This document shows positions 9,396 through 20,417 of a DNA stretch of 64,000 nucleotides, one piece after another. The first letter of the stretch is position 1. Each line of letters starts with the position of its first letter. The translations under genes were made by a program, and so were the position numbers. The notes beneath the pieces were generated by a model, which was given only the letters and a program-made list of their open reading frames with translations, was not told the origin of the DNA and searched no databases. Source of the stretch: Marchantia polymorpha subsp. ruderalis (lineage: Eukaryota; Streptophyta; Marchantiopsida; Marchantiales; Marchantiaceae); contig AP031355.1 in assembly GCA_037833965.1 (NCBI GenBank), forward strand, positions 10,131,501 through 10,195,500, written 5' to 3'.

Positions 9396-10339
9396 TGATC
9401 TTTCCCAACATCAGAAGTGCAGATCAGGAACTCATTTTCTCTGCGTGTTTGTGTCCTTAGTTCTGTCACCACGCACAAGGAGCTACACCTTAGCGATCCG
9501 CATTGTGTAGCTGAAGTTCTTCGGCCAAATGTTCAGAGCTAGTACATTGGTTAGAGACTTGAGTAGTTCGGATCTACACCTGCGGGTGATTGCCGATGCT
9601 CAGAGCCAGTGACTAGTTAGATACTTGAATAGTTTCGCCCCTACACCTTCGAGTGTTTGTTCCTGACTGTACTCCTTCAGGATTTTTCCCTTTGAATGCC
9701 AAAGTGAAGTTTTGCTACTTCCTATAAGCCTTGGTTCTAAATTCAGGTTACGCTGCAGCAGGTGCCTTCAGGATAACCCCTGTAGTATTTCTGGGAATGA
9801 CAAGTGCCTAAGAATTCAAACTCTTCAATAGACTGTTGTGGTGTGTTACTGGAATGTTTCTCAATGAGTCCTTTAGTGCGGACCTGTGTTCTCTGCGCGT
9901 TTTGTGAGTTGAGAGTGTTGTTCACCGCGTATGAGTGACTTCGATCCGAAGTAGGCAGTCCAAACCGGGTTTCCTACGCTAGCAGCAAGCTAGTGGAAGT
10001 GTTGTAAAAGCCGGAGTTGGGAGTCACTACCCGCAGCTTCGCTGAGTGTACTCTTGAGAGACCTTCCCCCTGAAATCTTGAGTAGAGGTCCTAACGGATC
10101 TCTAGGGGTTGTGTTTCTGTAGTTTCAGGTGTGTGTGTGTGTTACGCTGCACTGTGCGACCTCCGAGTGCGCTCCGAGTGGACACTTGCAGTATTTCTGG
10201 GAGTGACAGTCGCCTAAGAATTCAAACTCCTCAATAGTCTGTTAAGTGTGACACTTTGTACCCTGTGTGTTCCTCTGTCCCTGTGGGTTCGACCTTTCTA
10301 CCACTATATTGCAGTTTTAGCCTTTAGTGGGTTATTACA

Positions 10340-11260
10340 CCTCCCGGGATGGTCGACTAACAATGGCGGAAATCGAGCACGCTCCGCAGCGGTTAAACAA
10401 TTCCTCTCCCGAAAAAAATTTATCAAGAAGGGGGAGAGGTGATTGAGAGTTCCTCCCCGCTCCTCAAACGCATGCTATCGCATCACCCTATGTAGGATAC
10501 GCGCCAAGTGAACTAGAGCTCCGGCCAAGATGAGCTCCACGAATGACACCTGCCACAACGTGATGTACGTAGTGCGATGCGGCTGCAACAATTGCAGCAG
10601 CGCGATCACTAGGGTCGTGCGGAAACGATCTTTGTAGTCGCGGAGCCTGTATCCGTTCTTGGAAGACCTCTCCCGCTTGAATAATTCCACGAAGGAGGCT
10701 TCGTCCTACTTCGTTACCTTGACGCTCTCACTCTCGAATAGGAGGTACCCGTCGTCACCTGCGCACCTCCCCAATGCTTGTGCCCAATCGTGGACAGTCC
10801 ATCTATCTACGTGCGGACGCAATCCGCGCGTAGGTGGTCGCTCCTCGTCCAACCATTCGCGCACCATGTCTACGCACACGTAATTCCATCCCCACAGCAA
10901 GAACTCGAGTTTCCTTGCAATCAGCCGTTCCTCAAAGGCACGCAACCCATTCTGCAGAAGCTTGAGTGGCACCATCCGCAGCCTCATCGATTTTGACATT
11001 GCGTTCTTGAAATTGGTTCGCGCAACTCTCTCCCTACCCTGCCCGAGCCTCTTGCCCGCGCTTCTGCCTCCTGTGCAAACTCTAATTTCTCTCAATTCCA
11101 ACTTTTGCGCACTCAATTCTCTTTCAGCCACCGAGTAACTCTCCGCGCGGTGATGTCTAGAACGTCTCTCAGCTAGCAAGTGGACGCGCGCAGCTCGCAC
11201 CAGAAATTGAAATCGCGAATTCAAGAATGGGGCGTCCTCCGTCTCCTCGTAGGAGGTCAT
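10340..11260 (-). pseudogene. U3 ORF remnant, N-terminal conserved domain
   Basis: Minus-strand coding remnant starting with ATG at 11260. It shows the conserved N-terminal domain (LLWGWNYVCVDMVREWL, YRLRDYKDRFRTTL, TLWQVSFVELILAGALVHLARILHRVMR) with clear amino-acid divergence from the LTR1 version. Broken (about one break) and truncated by the junction at 10340. Its value is comparative: a third independent version of the domain besides LTR1 and LTR1b. Confidence 0.75.
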
Positions 11261-11942
11261 GGTCGCCTCTCGGTCCTGAAGGTCAAATCACTTGATGGCC
11301 GCGCCGGCTCCGCGGTATAACGGCCTTCTCTCTCACGCGCGGCTTCACGTTCCGCCGACGCCGACTTTACTCACACGCTCGAATTGGCAATTTGAACTCC
11401 GCCAGCGTACTACGCCGCGGACATGGGCGCGTAGCGCCGAAGGCGGATTTCTCGCCGACGCGCTACACTCCTTCGTACTTAACTTTGGCTAGTCCCGCTC
11501 CGCCGAAGGCGTTCGTCCGCTCATAGGACAAAAGTCGAACTTCCTTCTGCGTAGGCGGAATCCCCGGCGGAGTTTCCGCCGGCGCAGAACTTCATCTGCC
11601 TGTGCGTAGGCGAATTCCGTCCGCACACCGAACGTTCCTACGCGCAGGTCCCTCGCCGCAGGCGCAGCGGCGAAGGCGGCTGTGCCGAAGGCGTTGACCG
11701 CGGTCAACGGACTCCGTCAAGTCTGTCCATTTCTCTCGCCTCTCCGTCGGTGCTCTTGTCTCCGTAATCCCGACCGGCCGAAGGCGCACTCGTCTGTTCC
11801 GTCCGTACGGTCCGTACGGATTTTACTACTCCATTGGGTCCTCGTCCATCCGTGATGCACTGGCGCCGAAGGCGCCGTACAAGTTCCAACCCCGAAGGCG
11901 GATTTCTAGGGCCGAAGGCGGACTTCCCGCCGACGCCGAAGC

Positions 11943-12115
11943 GCCTATGCGTAGGCGATTCCCGTCCGCCTATGCGTAGGTGCAAGTCCTCCCCGCCTAT
12001 GCGTAGGCGGCATTCGCGGCGGACATCCCGCCGACGTCAAACCCTAGTTCGCCTATGCGTAGGCGAACTTCCCTCGTCCGCGCATAGGACAAACTTTCCT
12101 CGCCTATGCGTAGGC
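11943..12115 (-). repeat. Array of five GCCTA-loop-TAGGC hairpins
   Basis: GCCTATGCGTAGGC occurs at 11943-11956, 11995-12008, 12051-12064 and 12102-12115, with one variant near 11968. On the LTR sense strand each reads GCCTA-CGCA-TAGGC, a 5-bp stem with a 4-base loop. Confidence 0.8.
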
Positions 12116-12506
12116 GAAGATCTTCGTATCTTTCGACCGTCATAACTCCGTGAGTCCTCATCCGTTCCAGGCGTTCTTGGGCTCGTTAGAATCAGCGCGT
12201 CAAGCTCTTTCCAACGGAACCCTAACCAAGTCAAGGCGTTTGGGAATTGATCAGATTCTGAGGGATTTTTCTAGCGCCGAAGGCGGCTTAGGCGCCTTGC
12301 GCCGAAGGGGTGCCCCTTCAGAGTCCGTCGTTTAGGGCGGCGCCTGTCCCTTACGTTGCGCCCAACTCTTGGATTCTACGAGATTCTCTGAGATCATCCA
12401 GTTTCACTCTATTTTGACGTACCGATGGCTATTTACACTACTGCCGCGGTACAGTTTTCCGAAAATGTTGTAAATTCCACAAAAATTCCAAAAGTGAGGT
12501 ACCACA

Positions 12507-12859
12507 CATGCACACCACCAGCTCGATCGAGAGCAGAAGAAGAACCGCGAGCAGCACGAGTGCCGCGGAAGCGGAAGTGGGATGGAGAAGCGGCGTAGAG
12601 TCAGCGAGAAGCTTCTGCTGCTCCCGCCCGAAGTCGGGCGATTCAGGAGCCCTCCAGTCAGCCGAAGCAGAAAGCTCGCAAGCTCGTTCTGCCGGCAAGC
12701 AGCGCAGACACCGGACAAGCTGCGGAGAGAATAAACTCGCCATCCTCGGGGGAGGATGCGAGTGCACGAGCTAGCGGGAGTACAGCGGACCTCCCTGCAC
12801 CGAAAGCACAAACGCCGTCAAAGGAAGCAAGAAGGCCTTCGGGCCACAAAAGACGGTAT
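12507..12859 (+). mobile_element. Old LTR1b copy, left fragment (inside U3 ORF)
   Basis: Forward sequence resembling the middle of the LTR1/LTR1b U3 ORF (GTGCCGCGGAAGCGG, CCGAAGCAGAAAGCTCGCAAG; compare 21180-21300 and 26260-26380). It ends with GGTAT at 12855-12859, directly before the family 2 LTR, and appears to continue as 57063-59366 on the far side of the family 2 element. Much decayed. Confidence 0.65.
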
Positions 12860-13259
12860 TGTGAGTCGAACCTTCCACCCTTCAGCGTTTGTAGTCCAGG
12901 TGGGGGTTCGAGCTCCCATAATCTAACTTCGCTGATCACAAGCCATGTACTCACAGTGTATCCAAGACAACGAGATCATGAACACTTGCTCTTTCACAGA
13001 CAAATTATCCAGAACTGAAAATAATCACTTGCTTTCTGCAATTTTCACAAGAGCATCAGACAAGCTCTTTGTTACATAAAGATCTAACCCAACTCTGGGT
13101 GACTTCCTCAACACTACAGCCACTGTGGGCTTTCCTAGATCCCAGTCCCACTCCCAATTCCTACTCAGATTTCAGTATCGATTTCTCAGCTTTCACCTTC
13201 AAACCCCACCAGATTCCTCTCTTGGATTCAACCCTCCCTTTCCAGTTTCCCATTCAGAT

Positions 13260-13291
13260 CCCGACAGTCAGAGTTTAGTCTGACTGTCGGG
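13260..13291. repeat. 12-bp perfect inverted repeat at a deletion junction
   Basis: CCCGACAGTCAG - AGTTTAGT - CTGACTGTCGGG. The right arm is absent from the other LTR2 copy, where the sequence continues into ~750 bases missing here. The arm looks like a fold-back copy of the left arm made when the deletion formed. Confidence 0.8.
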
Positions 13292-13484
13292 TTTAGTACC
13301 CTATCCGCCGCTTTCGACGCTCATTACTCAGTGACGCCTTATCCGTTTGAAGAGTTCTTGGTCTCGTTGGAACGAGCGTCGCGAGGTCTTTCCAACAAGA
13401 CCCTAATCAAGCCAAACCGTTAACAAATGAAAAAGATATGCCGAGTTTACCGTTTCGCCGATGGCCCTTGCACGATGTTCACCG

Positions 13485-13670
13485 GCTCGGAGTTCGCCGA
13501 CCCCGAGTTTGCCGATTCCGAGTTCGCCGAAGGCCTGCTCGCAGTTGTCGCGAAGTCGTCCGAAGCCGGAGATGTTCGCAGCCGGAGACGTCCGGAGCCG
13601 AAGACGTTCGCAGCCGGAGACGTTTGCAGCCGGAGACGTCCGGAGCCGAAGACGTTCGTAGCCGGACTTG
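13485..13670 (+). repeat. Short tandem repeats inside LTR2
   Basis: Three 15-base units of the type GAGTTCGCCGAYYCC (about 13490-13533), then an array of units like TTCGCAGCCGGAGACG and GTCCGGAGCCGAAGACG (about 13563-13668). The other LTR2 copy (56520-56670) has the same repeats with fewer units in the second array. Confidence 0.75.
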
Positions 13671-14057
13671 CCTCAACCCTTCCCATCAGTAACTTCCGAC
13701 ACTCACAACTCAGTGATTCCTCATCCGTTTGAAGAGTTCTTGGTCTCGTTGGAACGAGCGTTGCGAGCTCTTTCCAAGGAAACACTAACTGAGTCAAGGA
13801 GTCACACATTGAAAACGTTATGAGGGTTTCACTGTTTCGCCGAAGGCCTTTCTCCGAAGGAACTTCACCGAAGGCTCTTCGCCGGAGACCCTGCCCTGAA
13901 AGCCCCGTTCCGGACCTTTGACTACTAGCTATTACACCAACTCCTAATCTTACCAAAACTTCCAGAAAACTCCGAGCATAATTTTGCAAGAGCTTAAATC
14001 TAAAACTTTAACTCTCACAAGGTTAAAAAGACATGTGAGCACAGTTTTGTGCTCACA

Positions 14058-14114
14058 TCATTGGCGACCATGAGGGGAAGATTCCAGAATCCTAGCTTTG
14101 CAGGCTAGACAGCT
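14058..14114. other. Sequence between LTR2 and the pol end; PBS-like on the plus strand
   Basis: Immediately after the LTR end, the plus strand reads TCAT then TGGCGACCATGAGGGG, shaped like a plant Ty3/gypsy primer site of the tRNA-Arg kind (TGGCGAC...GGGG). On the minus strand, where a polypurine tract would be expected before a 3' LTR, the sequence is pyrimidine-rich. Pol orientation and the sense of the shared motif both argue for minus polarity, so this is an unresolved conflict. Confidence 0.4.
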
Positions 14115-17100
14115 TCAAATCCGGTACTGCTTGCATCTACTTCCCGCAGTGCGTGTGGGGAAAACTTCTCCATTCAACGTTTCCAACTGCACTGAGTTGT
14201 TTGGAAATACCTCACGAATCAGATAAGGCCCTAATCATACTGCATCAAACTTTCCTGGGAACTCAAGCTTCCTACCATCCTGGAGCATCACCATCATACC
14301 TGGCCTCAGAGTCCTTTTCTTATGCTTCTTGTCAAAGGTGATCTTTCTCCTCCGTTGAATGGCCTCAATATGTTGAGCACTCATTCTCCTCCTCTCATCA
14401 AGCTCTTCTAATGTCGTCAGCCTATTCCTTAATGACTGACTGTTTGTAAGCCGTGACTGCACTGCAACTCGGAGTGATTCCACCTCAAATTCGATGGGGA
14501 GAGTGGCCTCCAATCCATACACTAAAGAAAATGGCGTTGCCTGGGTCGTCACCTTGAAAATTGTCCGGTAAGCCCACAATGTTGCTGTCAGCTTGGTGTC
14601 CCAATACCTTTTTGAGTCAACCACCGTCTTGCGAAGAATACTCACCAGAGTCCCATTGACTCGCTCTGTCTGACCATTGGTTTGTGGATGATACGGAGTA
14701 GTTTTTCTGTGATCTATCTGAAATCTATCTGTCATTTCTCGAATTACAGAATTCAGAAAATGCGAGCCCCTATCACTCACTAAAATTTTCGGACATCCAA
14801 AACGGGAGATAATATTCTCGTACATAAAATTGGCAACATGCACTGCTGTATTCGTCTTGACTGCTCTAGCCTCTGCCCACTTGGTCAGGTACTCCGTGGC
14901 CACTACAATGTAAGCCATGCCTCTTGACGAATGAGGATGAATCTCACCGATATAATCAATTCCCCATTTTTCAAAAGGTACAAGAGGCAATGAAACGTGT
15001 AGAGGCATCTCCATTCGAAGGTCATTCCTAGCATACCTCTGACAGGCATCACAGCGCTTCACATATTCATGAGAGTCCCTAAACAATCTAGGCCAGAAGT
15101 ATCCCGCTCTAAGTATTTTCTGACCTGTAAGTTGGCCAGAGAAATGTCCTCCACAAGCACTATCGTGGCAAGCCTCTAAAATTGCGGGAACCTCCACTTC
15201 TGACACACACCTTCTCAGAACACCATCAGCTCCCCTTCTAAACAATCTATGACCAATCACTGCGAAATGTCTACTGTTGACTCTCACCTTCCTCCTTTCC
15301 TCCTTAGTCCAATCACTTGACAACTGTTGAGTTGTCAAAAACTCTACTATTCCAGCATACCATTCTGGCTGAGCTGTTACTACAAAAAGACTATCATCTA
15401 TCAATCTATCATCTAATGGACTGGTCCCTACATTCTCTGACAGCCTAGATAGATGGTCGGCCTGCAATTGCATGCGACCAGGTTTATACTCCACCGTGTA
15501 GTCAAATTCCTCCAGCAATAAAACCCACCTGGCCAATCTTCCACTAAGCTCCGCCTTGTTCACCAGATATTTGATTGCCATATGATCAACAAAAAAAACG
15601 ACTGGATTACAGATTAGATAATGTCTAAACTTCTTGACAGAAAAAACCATGGCCAAGCACTCCCTCTCGGTCGTAGAATAGTTTCTCTCCGCTGGATTCA
15701 ACTGCCTACTGGCATAAGCGATTGGCAAGTCCTTCCCCTTCTCTGCTGTAGACTGACACAACGCACTACCCACTGCTACACTACTTGCATCACAGAAGAC
15801 ATGAAAAGGCATGCTCCAGTCAGGAGGCCTCAACACCGGATAAGTGCTCAACCTGGACTTCAATTCTTCAAAAGCTTCTTGACAAGCATCTGTCCACTCA
15901 AACCTGTTCTCCTTCCTCAACAATTGAGTAATAGGCACTACAATCTTGGCAAAGTCAAGAATCAACTCTCTATACCACCCTACATGTCCCAATAATTTGG
16001 CTACACCCTTGGCATTCGTGGGAGTTGCCAATCCTTCAATGACCGCAATCTTATCAGGATCCGGTTCTCTTCTCTTCTCACTCACAACATAACCCAAAAG
16101 AACTCCTCTCTGAACACCTAGGAATGTCTTCTCAGGATTCAAAGCTAGCTGCATTCTTCTACATCTAATGAGAGCTTCTCTAACACACTGCAGATGCTCA
16201 CCAGCACTTGACTGAGTGCTAAAATCGTCCACAAAAACTGTCATAGACTTGTATAACAGATCCGTGAAAATATACATCACCAACCTTTGGAATGTGGCTG
16301 GTGCATTGCACAATCCGAAAGGCATAACAACCCATACAAAAGTTCCCCACGGAGTTGTGAAGGCTGTTTTGTGAACATCTTGCACTGCTATGGAAATCTG
16401 ATTGTAGCCAGCATATCCATCCATGAACGTGTACCTCGCATGACCTCCAACTTCCTCCAAAAGCAGCGTGATAAAAGGTAAAGGAAAGTGATCCTTCTCA
16501 GTACAGGCATTCAGCTTCCTATAATCCACACACACTCTAAGTTTCCCATTCTTCTTCTTGACCAAAACCATAGGAGAAACCCAATCTGTGATCTCTACAG
16601 GCTTAATGAATCCAGCTTTGAGTAATCTCTCCAATTCTGCTCGAACTAACAACTGTAAATGTGGGTTCATTCTTCTCTCCTTCTGTCTAATAGGCTTAGC
16701 TCCAGGGACCAGAGAAATACAATGCTCCACCATTTCACGAGGTACTCCCTTCAACTCATCATACGACCAAGCAAAGGTATCACTGAATTCGTCTACCAAC
16801 TCACCATACTTTTGTATCTCATCCTCTCCTAGCTTAGAACCCATCTTCATTTGCTTCAACTCTCCTCCTCTGATGGACACCTCCACATATTTCCAGTCTT
16901 CCTCCGCCACATGAGTTTGTTCCTCCGAGCTTTGATACCAATCTGGAGGGACCTGAGGATAGTCCTTGACGTTTTGGCCCACCACAATTCCGGTTGATGT
17001 AGTCTTGAAATGCAAGGGTTCCTCCAACTTCGCAGTTTGCACAGTATTCTCCTCCTCTTGAGTTCCATCAACATGCACGAAATCCACGTCAGTAATATCC

Positions 17101-18389
17101 AACTCGTCCAACCATGGAGTGAGACCTCCATGTATCCACTCTTCCTCCATAAGAACCTCACATGGTTCTAGCAACAGATACTCTTCTCGCTGTGAACTGA
17201 TCACCTCCTTCTCGAAAATTTTGTGATGAGAAATCATCATGGCGTCACAACCTGACTCAGGATAATCTCTCAACCACTGAGCAAACTCTCCATCTTCGCT
17301 TCTGCTGTAAAAACTAGGACCCAAGCTACCTGATCCTACATCTAATCTATTTTTTCTGTCATTCAAATGAACCACTCCCACTAAAGTGTCATCACACTTG
17401 GCCTCGTTTTTTTCTTCTTCCTTCCCTGAAGATAACTCAGGATCCTCTCTCACCCTTCCACCTAATGACCCTATTGACACCTTGACTCTGTTATCCTGAG
17501 GACCATATGTGATTGATGGCTTCAGTCCTCCCCAATCCACAATTGCATTAGCCATTCTCAACCAAGGTCTGCCCAATAGAATAGGGAAAGTGTCCCTGTT
17601 CGAATGCATCTTAATCACATGAAATGTGACAATGTACTCCTCACCACCAGTGGACAGCCGGCAATCTTTAATCATCCCCACTGGTACAGCTGAAGTCTGA
17701 TTGGCCATATTGATAATGAAAGGTGAGGGGCCTATCAGATTCAAACCTAACCTTCTCATGGTGTGTTCGGGTAGGATGTTCAAACCACTACCCCCATCAA
17801 CTAATACATTGGGAATCACCTTGTCTACCACTATCACCTCTATCTCCACAGGTTTGACATCTTGACTTCCTTTTTGCAAATGAACTCTAGCAGCGACTCT
17901 AGTCTTCGTCTTTCTACTCCTTCTATGCACTGGAATGCCCTCCTTCAAGGTCTTACGAGCAATGGGAGATATTTCCAGCAGCTGACCAAAAGTAATGTCC
18001 GCCTTCAGCGAACTCAGATCTGACCACAAATTGTACTTCTCCGACTCTCTCCTTCTCTGACATCTCATGTCCTCCCACTCTTTCATGGGAATCCCCGGTC
18101 CTTCCCACTCTCTTGGTTCATTGCTTTCTGAATCTTGCGTGACAGGTGGCACTTCTGCATCATGCAGAATCTCATTTCTTTTCTCCTCTGCCCTTGTAGT
18201 CCTCCTTGCTCTCCTTGCCACTCTCTCAAGATCAGAGAGATGAGGAGGCTCCTCAGATGAAGTCTCCCCTTGCTCATCTTCATTTTTCTCAGTTTGCATC
18301 TTGCGATGCACAGCTCTGGTGGTGACAGCAAGGGCCGGAGCTTCATGCATAATCACATCATCCGAATTTTTCAACTTATAAGTAATCAA
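14115..18389 (-). pseudogene. pol: pol of family 2 Ty3/gypsy element (PR-RT-RH-INT), fossil
   Basis: Very long minus-strand coding region. From its start: an acidic/basic linker; aspartic protease (VLVDGGSGLNIL near residue 198); reverse transcriptase (YTFMDGYAGYNQ near 655, FVDDFS near 720); RNase H (FHVFCDASS near 866); integrase with an HHCC finger (~1073-1110), the D-D-E core (WGIDYIGE, SDRGSHF, TERVNG; ~1140-1245) and a GPY-type C-terminal module without chromodomain. It is less GC-rich than family 1 and clearly a different lineage of non-chromoviral Ty3/gypsy. Nearly whole with about one break. LTR2 follows ~57 bases after the coding end. Confidence 0.9.
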
Positions 18390-18407
18390 GTTAGTATGTG
18401 GAGGCCA

Positions 18408-19062
18408 CTAATTCTGCCCTTGTTCGACTATCCCCTTACCAAGATCAGAACTACTACGTTGGACATCTCCATCATCGTTTGCAAACCTAGCATCTTGAGA
18501 GTTTGAAGAACATGGATCTGCAAAAGAAACCTGTTTTCTGTTGTCATTACGAGGTTCATCTCGTGGTTCACTCTGGATAGGAATATATCTGTTCACTGTC
18601 TGCAGTCCAACAGGTGGATTGAATGTCTGTTTGCTGTTTTCATGATCATAATACAAGTTAGGAGGTCTAAGATTGTTAGAATGCTCATTCTGCGGTCTTG
18701 CACCCCTCATATTTTCTCTCGCCTAGTAAGGACTAACAGTAGGCTGAGGCATCCTAATAACTTTATCTGGCTGCCGACATTGGTCAGAGGGATGATTACC
18801 TCCACAATTACTACACCCATTAACCCCAACCTCAGACCAACACTGACCTGGATAGTGCCACCTACCACAAAATGCATGTAATTCTTTTCTCTCCATGTTC
18901 TGACCATCCTGACCCCTAGGAGGTCCTCTGTTCCCGTTTTGACCTTGGTAATTTGGTCCTTGGCCCCTTTGGTGTTGCACAGGTGGGCCACCGCTCATTC
19001 TGTTGTCACGGTTTGGCACCACCCTACAAAATTGCCTGGTATGTCCAGATTGACCACACTGG
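18408..19062 (-). pseudogene. gag: gag remnant of the family 2 element (nucleocapsid part)
   Basis: Minus-strand coding remnant upstream of pol with zinc-knuckle-like segments (CGQSGHTRQFC, CSNCGGNHPSDQC) separated by Gly/Asn/Gln/Arg-rich linkers, typical of a nucleocapsid. It continues at 23924-24002 on the other side of the solo LTR1b inserted at 19063. Broken (about two breaks); the capsid part was lost beyond 24002. Confidence 0.75.
19058..19062 (+). repeat. Target-site duplication ACTGG (left)
   Basis: ACTGG directly before TGTGGTAACAC and again at 23919-23923 directly after GGGTTATTACA. Confidence 0.9.
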
Positions 19063-19454
19063 TGTGGTAACACACTTTTTGTTTTTTTTGCAGAATTTAA
19101 ACAATTTTAGAGAACTAGTACCAAAGCAGTGTTTGTAGCTAGAGAAGGGTACGCTAAATAGAGTGGATTGATGAGATCGTCACGAGGGCACAAAGAATCA
19201 CGTAGTCGGATGTACCAACGCCAACGTCTTCGGCGCCTTCGGCAAAAGCTCCTTTTTGAGGTGTCTCTACTCACGAGCCTCTAGCGTATAAGAAAGCTAC
19301 GCTTCCGGCGCAGACACCTCAGGAGGAGGTTTTGCTAAAGACGTCAGGAGAAGGGTCCGGACCTCTAAAGGCATCCGACCATGAGTGCGCCTTCGGCGAA
19401 GCGCCGCTAGCGCGGAAAGGGAAGACCTTCATAACAATCGGGATACACGGTAGA

Positions 19455-19552
19455 TCCAGTTGGTTGAAGTTGCCTTAGAAAGAGCGCGGGACGCTCGTTC
19501 TAACGAGTCCAAGAGCGTTGGAGATGGATCAGGAATGGAGAAGTTATGAGCG
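19455..19552 (+). repeat. Cross-family LTR motif, LTR1b copy
   Basis: Shows TTAGAAAGAGCGCG, CTCGTTCTAACGAG, CCAAGAGCGTTGG, GGATCAGGAATGG and GAAGTTATGAGCGTCGG in the same order as the LTR1 and LTR2 copies, in a part of the LTR otherwise hard to align. Confidence 0.75.
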
Positions 19553-20417
19553 TCGGAAAACTCGTAGCCGGACATGCGCCGTTCGCGCTAGGGTTCACAG
19601 CCGGAAGGGATTCCTGTACACCCTCGGCGATGCGCCTTCGGCGGAATCACGCGCTCATAGGAGGAAACCAACTCAGAGTCGGAAGCGCCTTTGGCGGCTG
19701 TTCATGGAAGGAAAGCGCCGGTCGGATGTACGCCTCCGACGTGGCGCTGACGGCCGGATGCGCTGGCATGAGTTGCGCTGGCGGATATGCGCCGGCAGCA
19801 ACGGACGAGGTATAAAAGACAAAATAGGCGGTGCGACTGCGCGCCGGCGTAATTCGTTCCGGCTGGATGTGCGCCTCCAGCAAGGCGCCGACGGATAATG
19901 AACGCACCAGCGGCGACACGCCTCCGGAGAAGGGCGGGTTAGGAAAAGACAACAGGGCCGACGTATACCCTGCAGCGGACTCGAGTCCGGAAGGTGGCGG
20001 CGGCGGGAGAATTCAACGTTTAAGCATGCGAATGCGCGCAATGCGGAGACGTGAATTCGCGCATGCAAAGGGCGAACCGTTAAGCCGTATAGCCGGCTGC
20101 GTACGTTGCAACCAGTAAGAACGTTGGACGTTCTTGACATCGGAGAAGAAAAGACTGCACTCCAATCTCATTCTCTCATTCTTGACTTTGCGATTTCCAG
20201 TTCCAAGATTACGCGCAAGGGCGGAGCGACCTGCAGTGAGAGTAGAGAGTGCGGAGACGAGTTGCGCAAGGATCTTGGCGGACCTTGAAAGAATTGTGAG
20301 TAGCGATCTTGAACGAGCGCAGAGAGAGTGAGCAGTCAGTGCTTGAGTGACCGACGCGCGGTGGCGATTGTGAGAGAGCGAGCGAAAGGGAGAACGTTTG
20401 TGTGTGCAGGCAACGCA

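Larger units (their letters stand above)
7893..10339 (+). mobile_element. LTR1-like fragment, 3' half of an LTR (diverged subfamily)
   Basis: Forward LTR sequence from the Pro-rich part of the U3 ORF to the LTR end GGGTTATTACA at 10339. It is clearly more diverged from the 2307-7664 LTR than the copies at 24003 or 34114 are. Contains a remnant of the U3 ORF, a TATA box, and full R/U5 with a GT repeat (about 10129-10142). The 5' half is missing. Confidence 0.85.
10340..12506 (-). mobile_element. Inverted LTR1-like fragment, 5' half of an LTR
   Basis: Read on the minus strand this runs from the LTR start (TGTGGTACCTCAC, reverse complement ending at 12506) through the shared motif (12141-12236), the hairpin-rich stretch and into the N-terminal half of the U3 ORF, breaking off at 10340 where the forward LTR fragment ends. 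Its hairpins use the stem GCCTA/TAGGC instead of GCCTG/CAGGC, so it is a distinct subfamily. Confidence 0.85.
12860..14057 (-). mobile_element. LTR2, left copy (3' LTR of the minus-strand element)
   Basis: Starts TGTGAGTCGAACC and ends GTGCTCACA; homologous to 55279-57057 but ~0.7 kb shorter because of an internal deletion near 13280-13296. It carries two minus-strand copies of the shared motif (about 13321-13418 and 13701-13800), runs of CCGAAGGC, and short tandem repeats. Confidence 0.8.

Noticed and set aside
12905-12917. tRNA gene or SINE B box (GGTTCGAGCTCCC)
   Set aside because: No A box at the right distance and no cloverleaf can be drawn; it lies at one end of LTR2.
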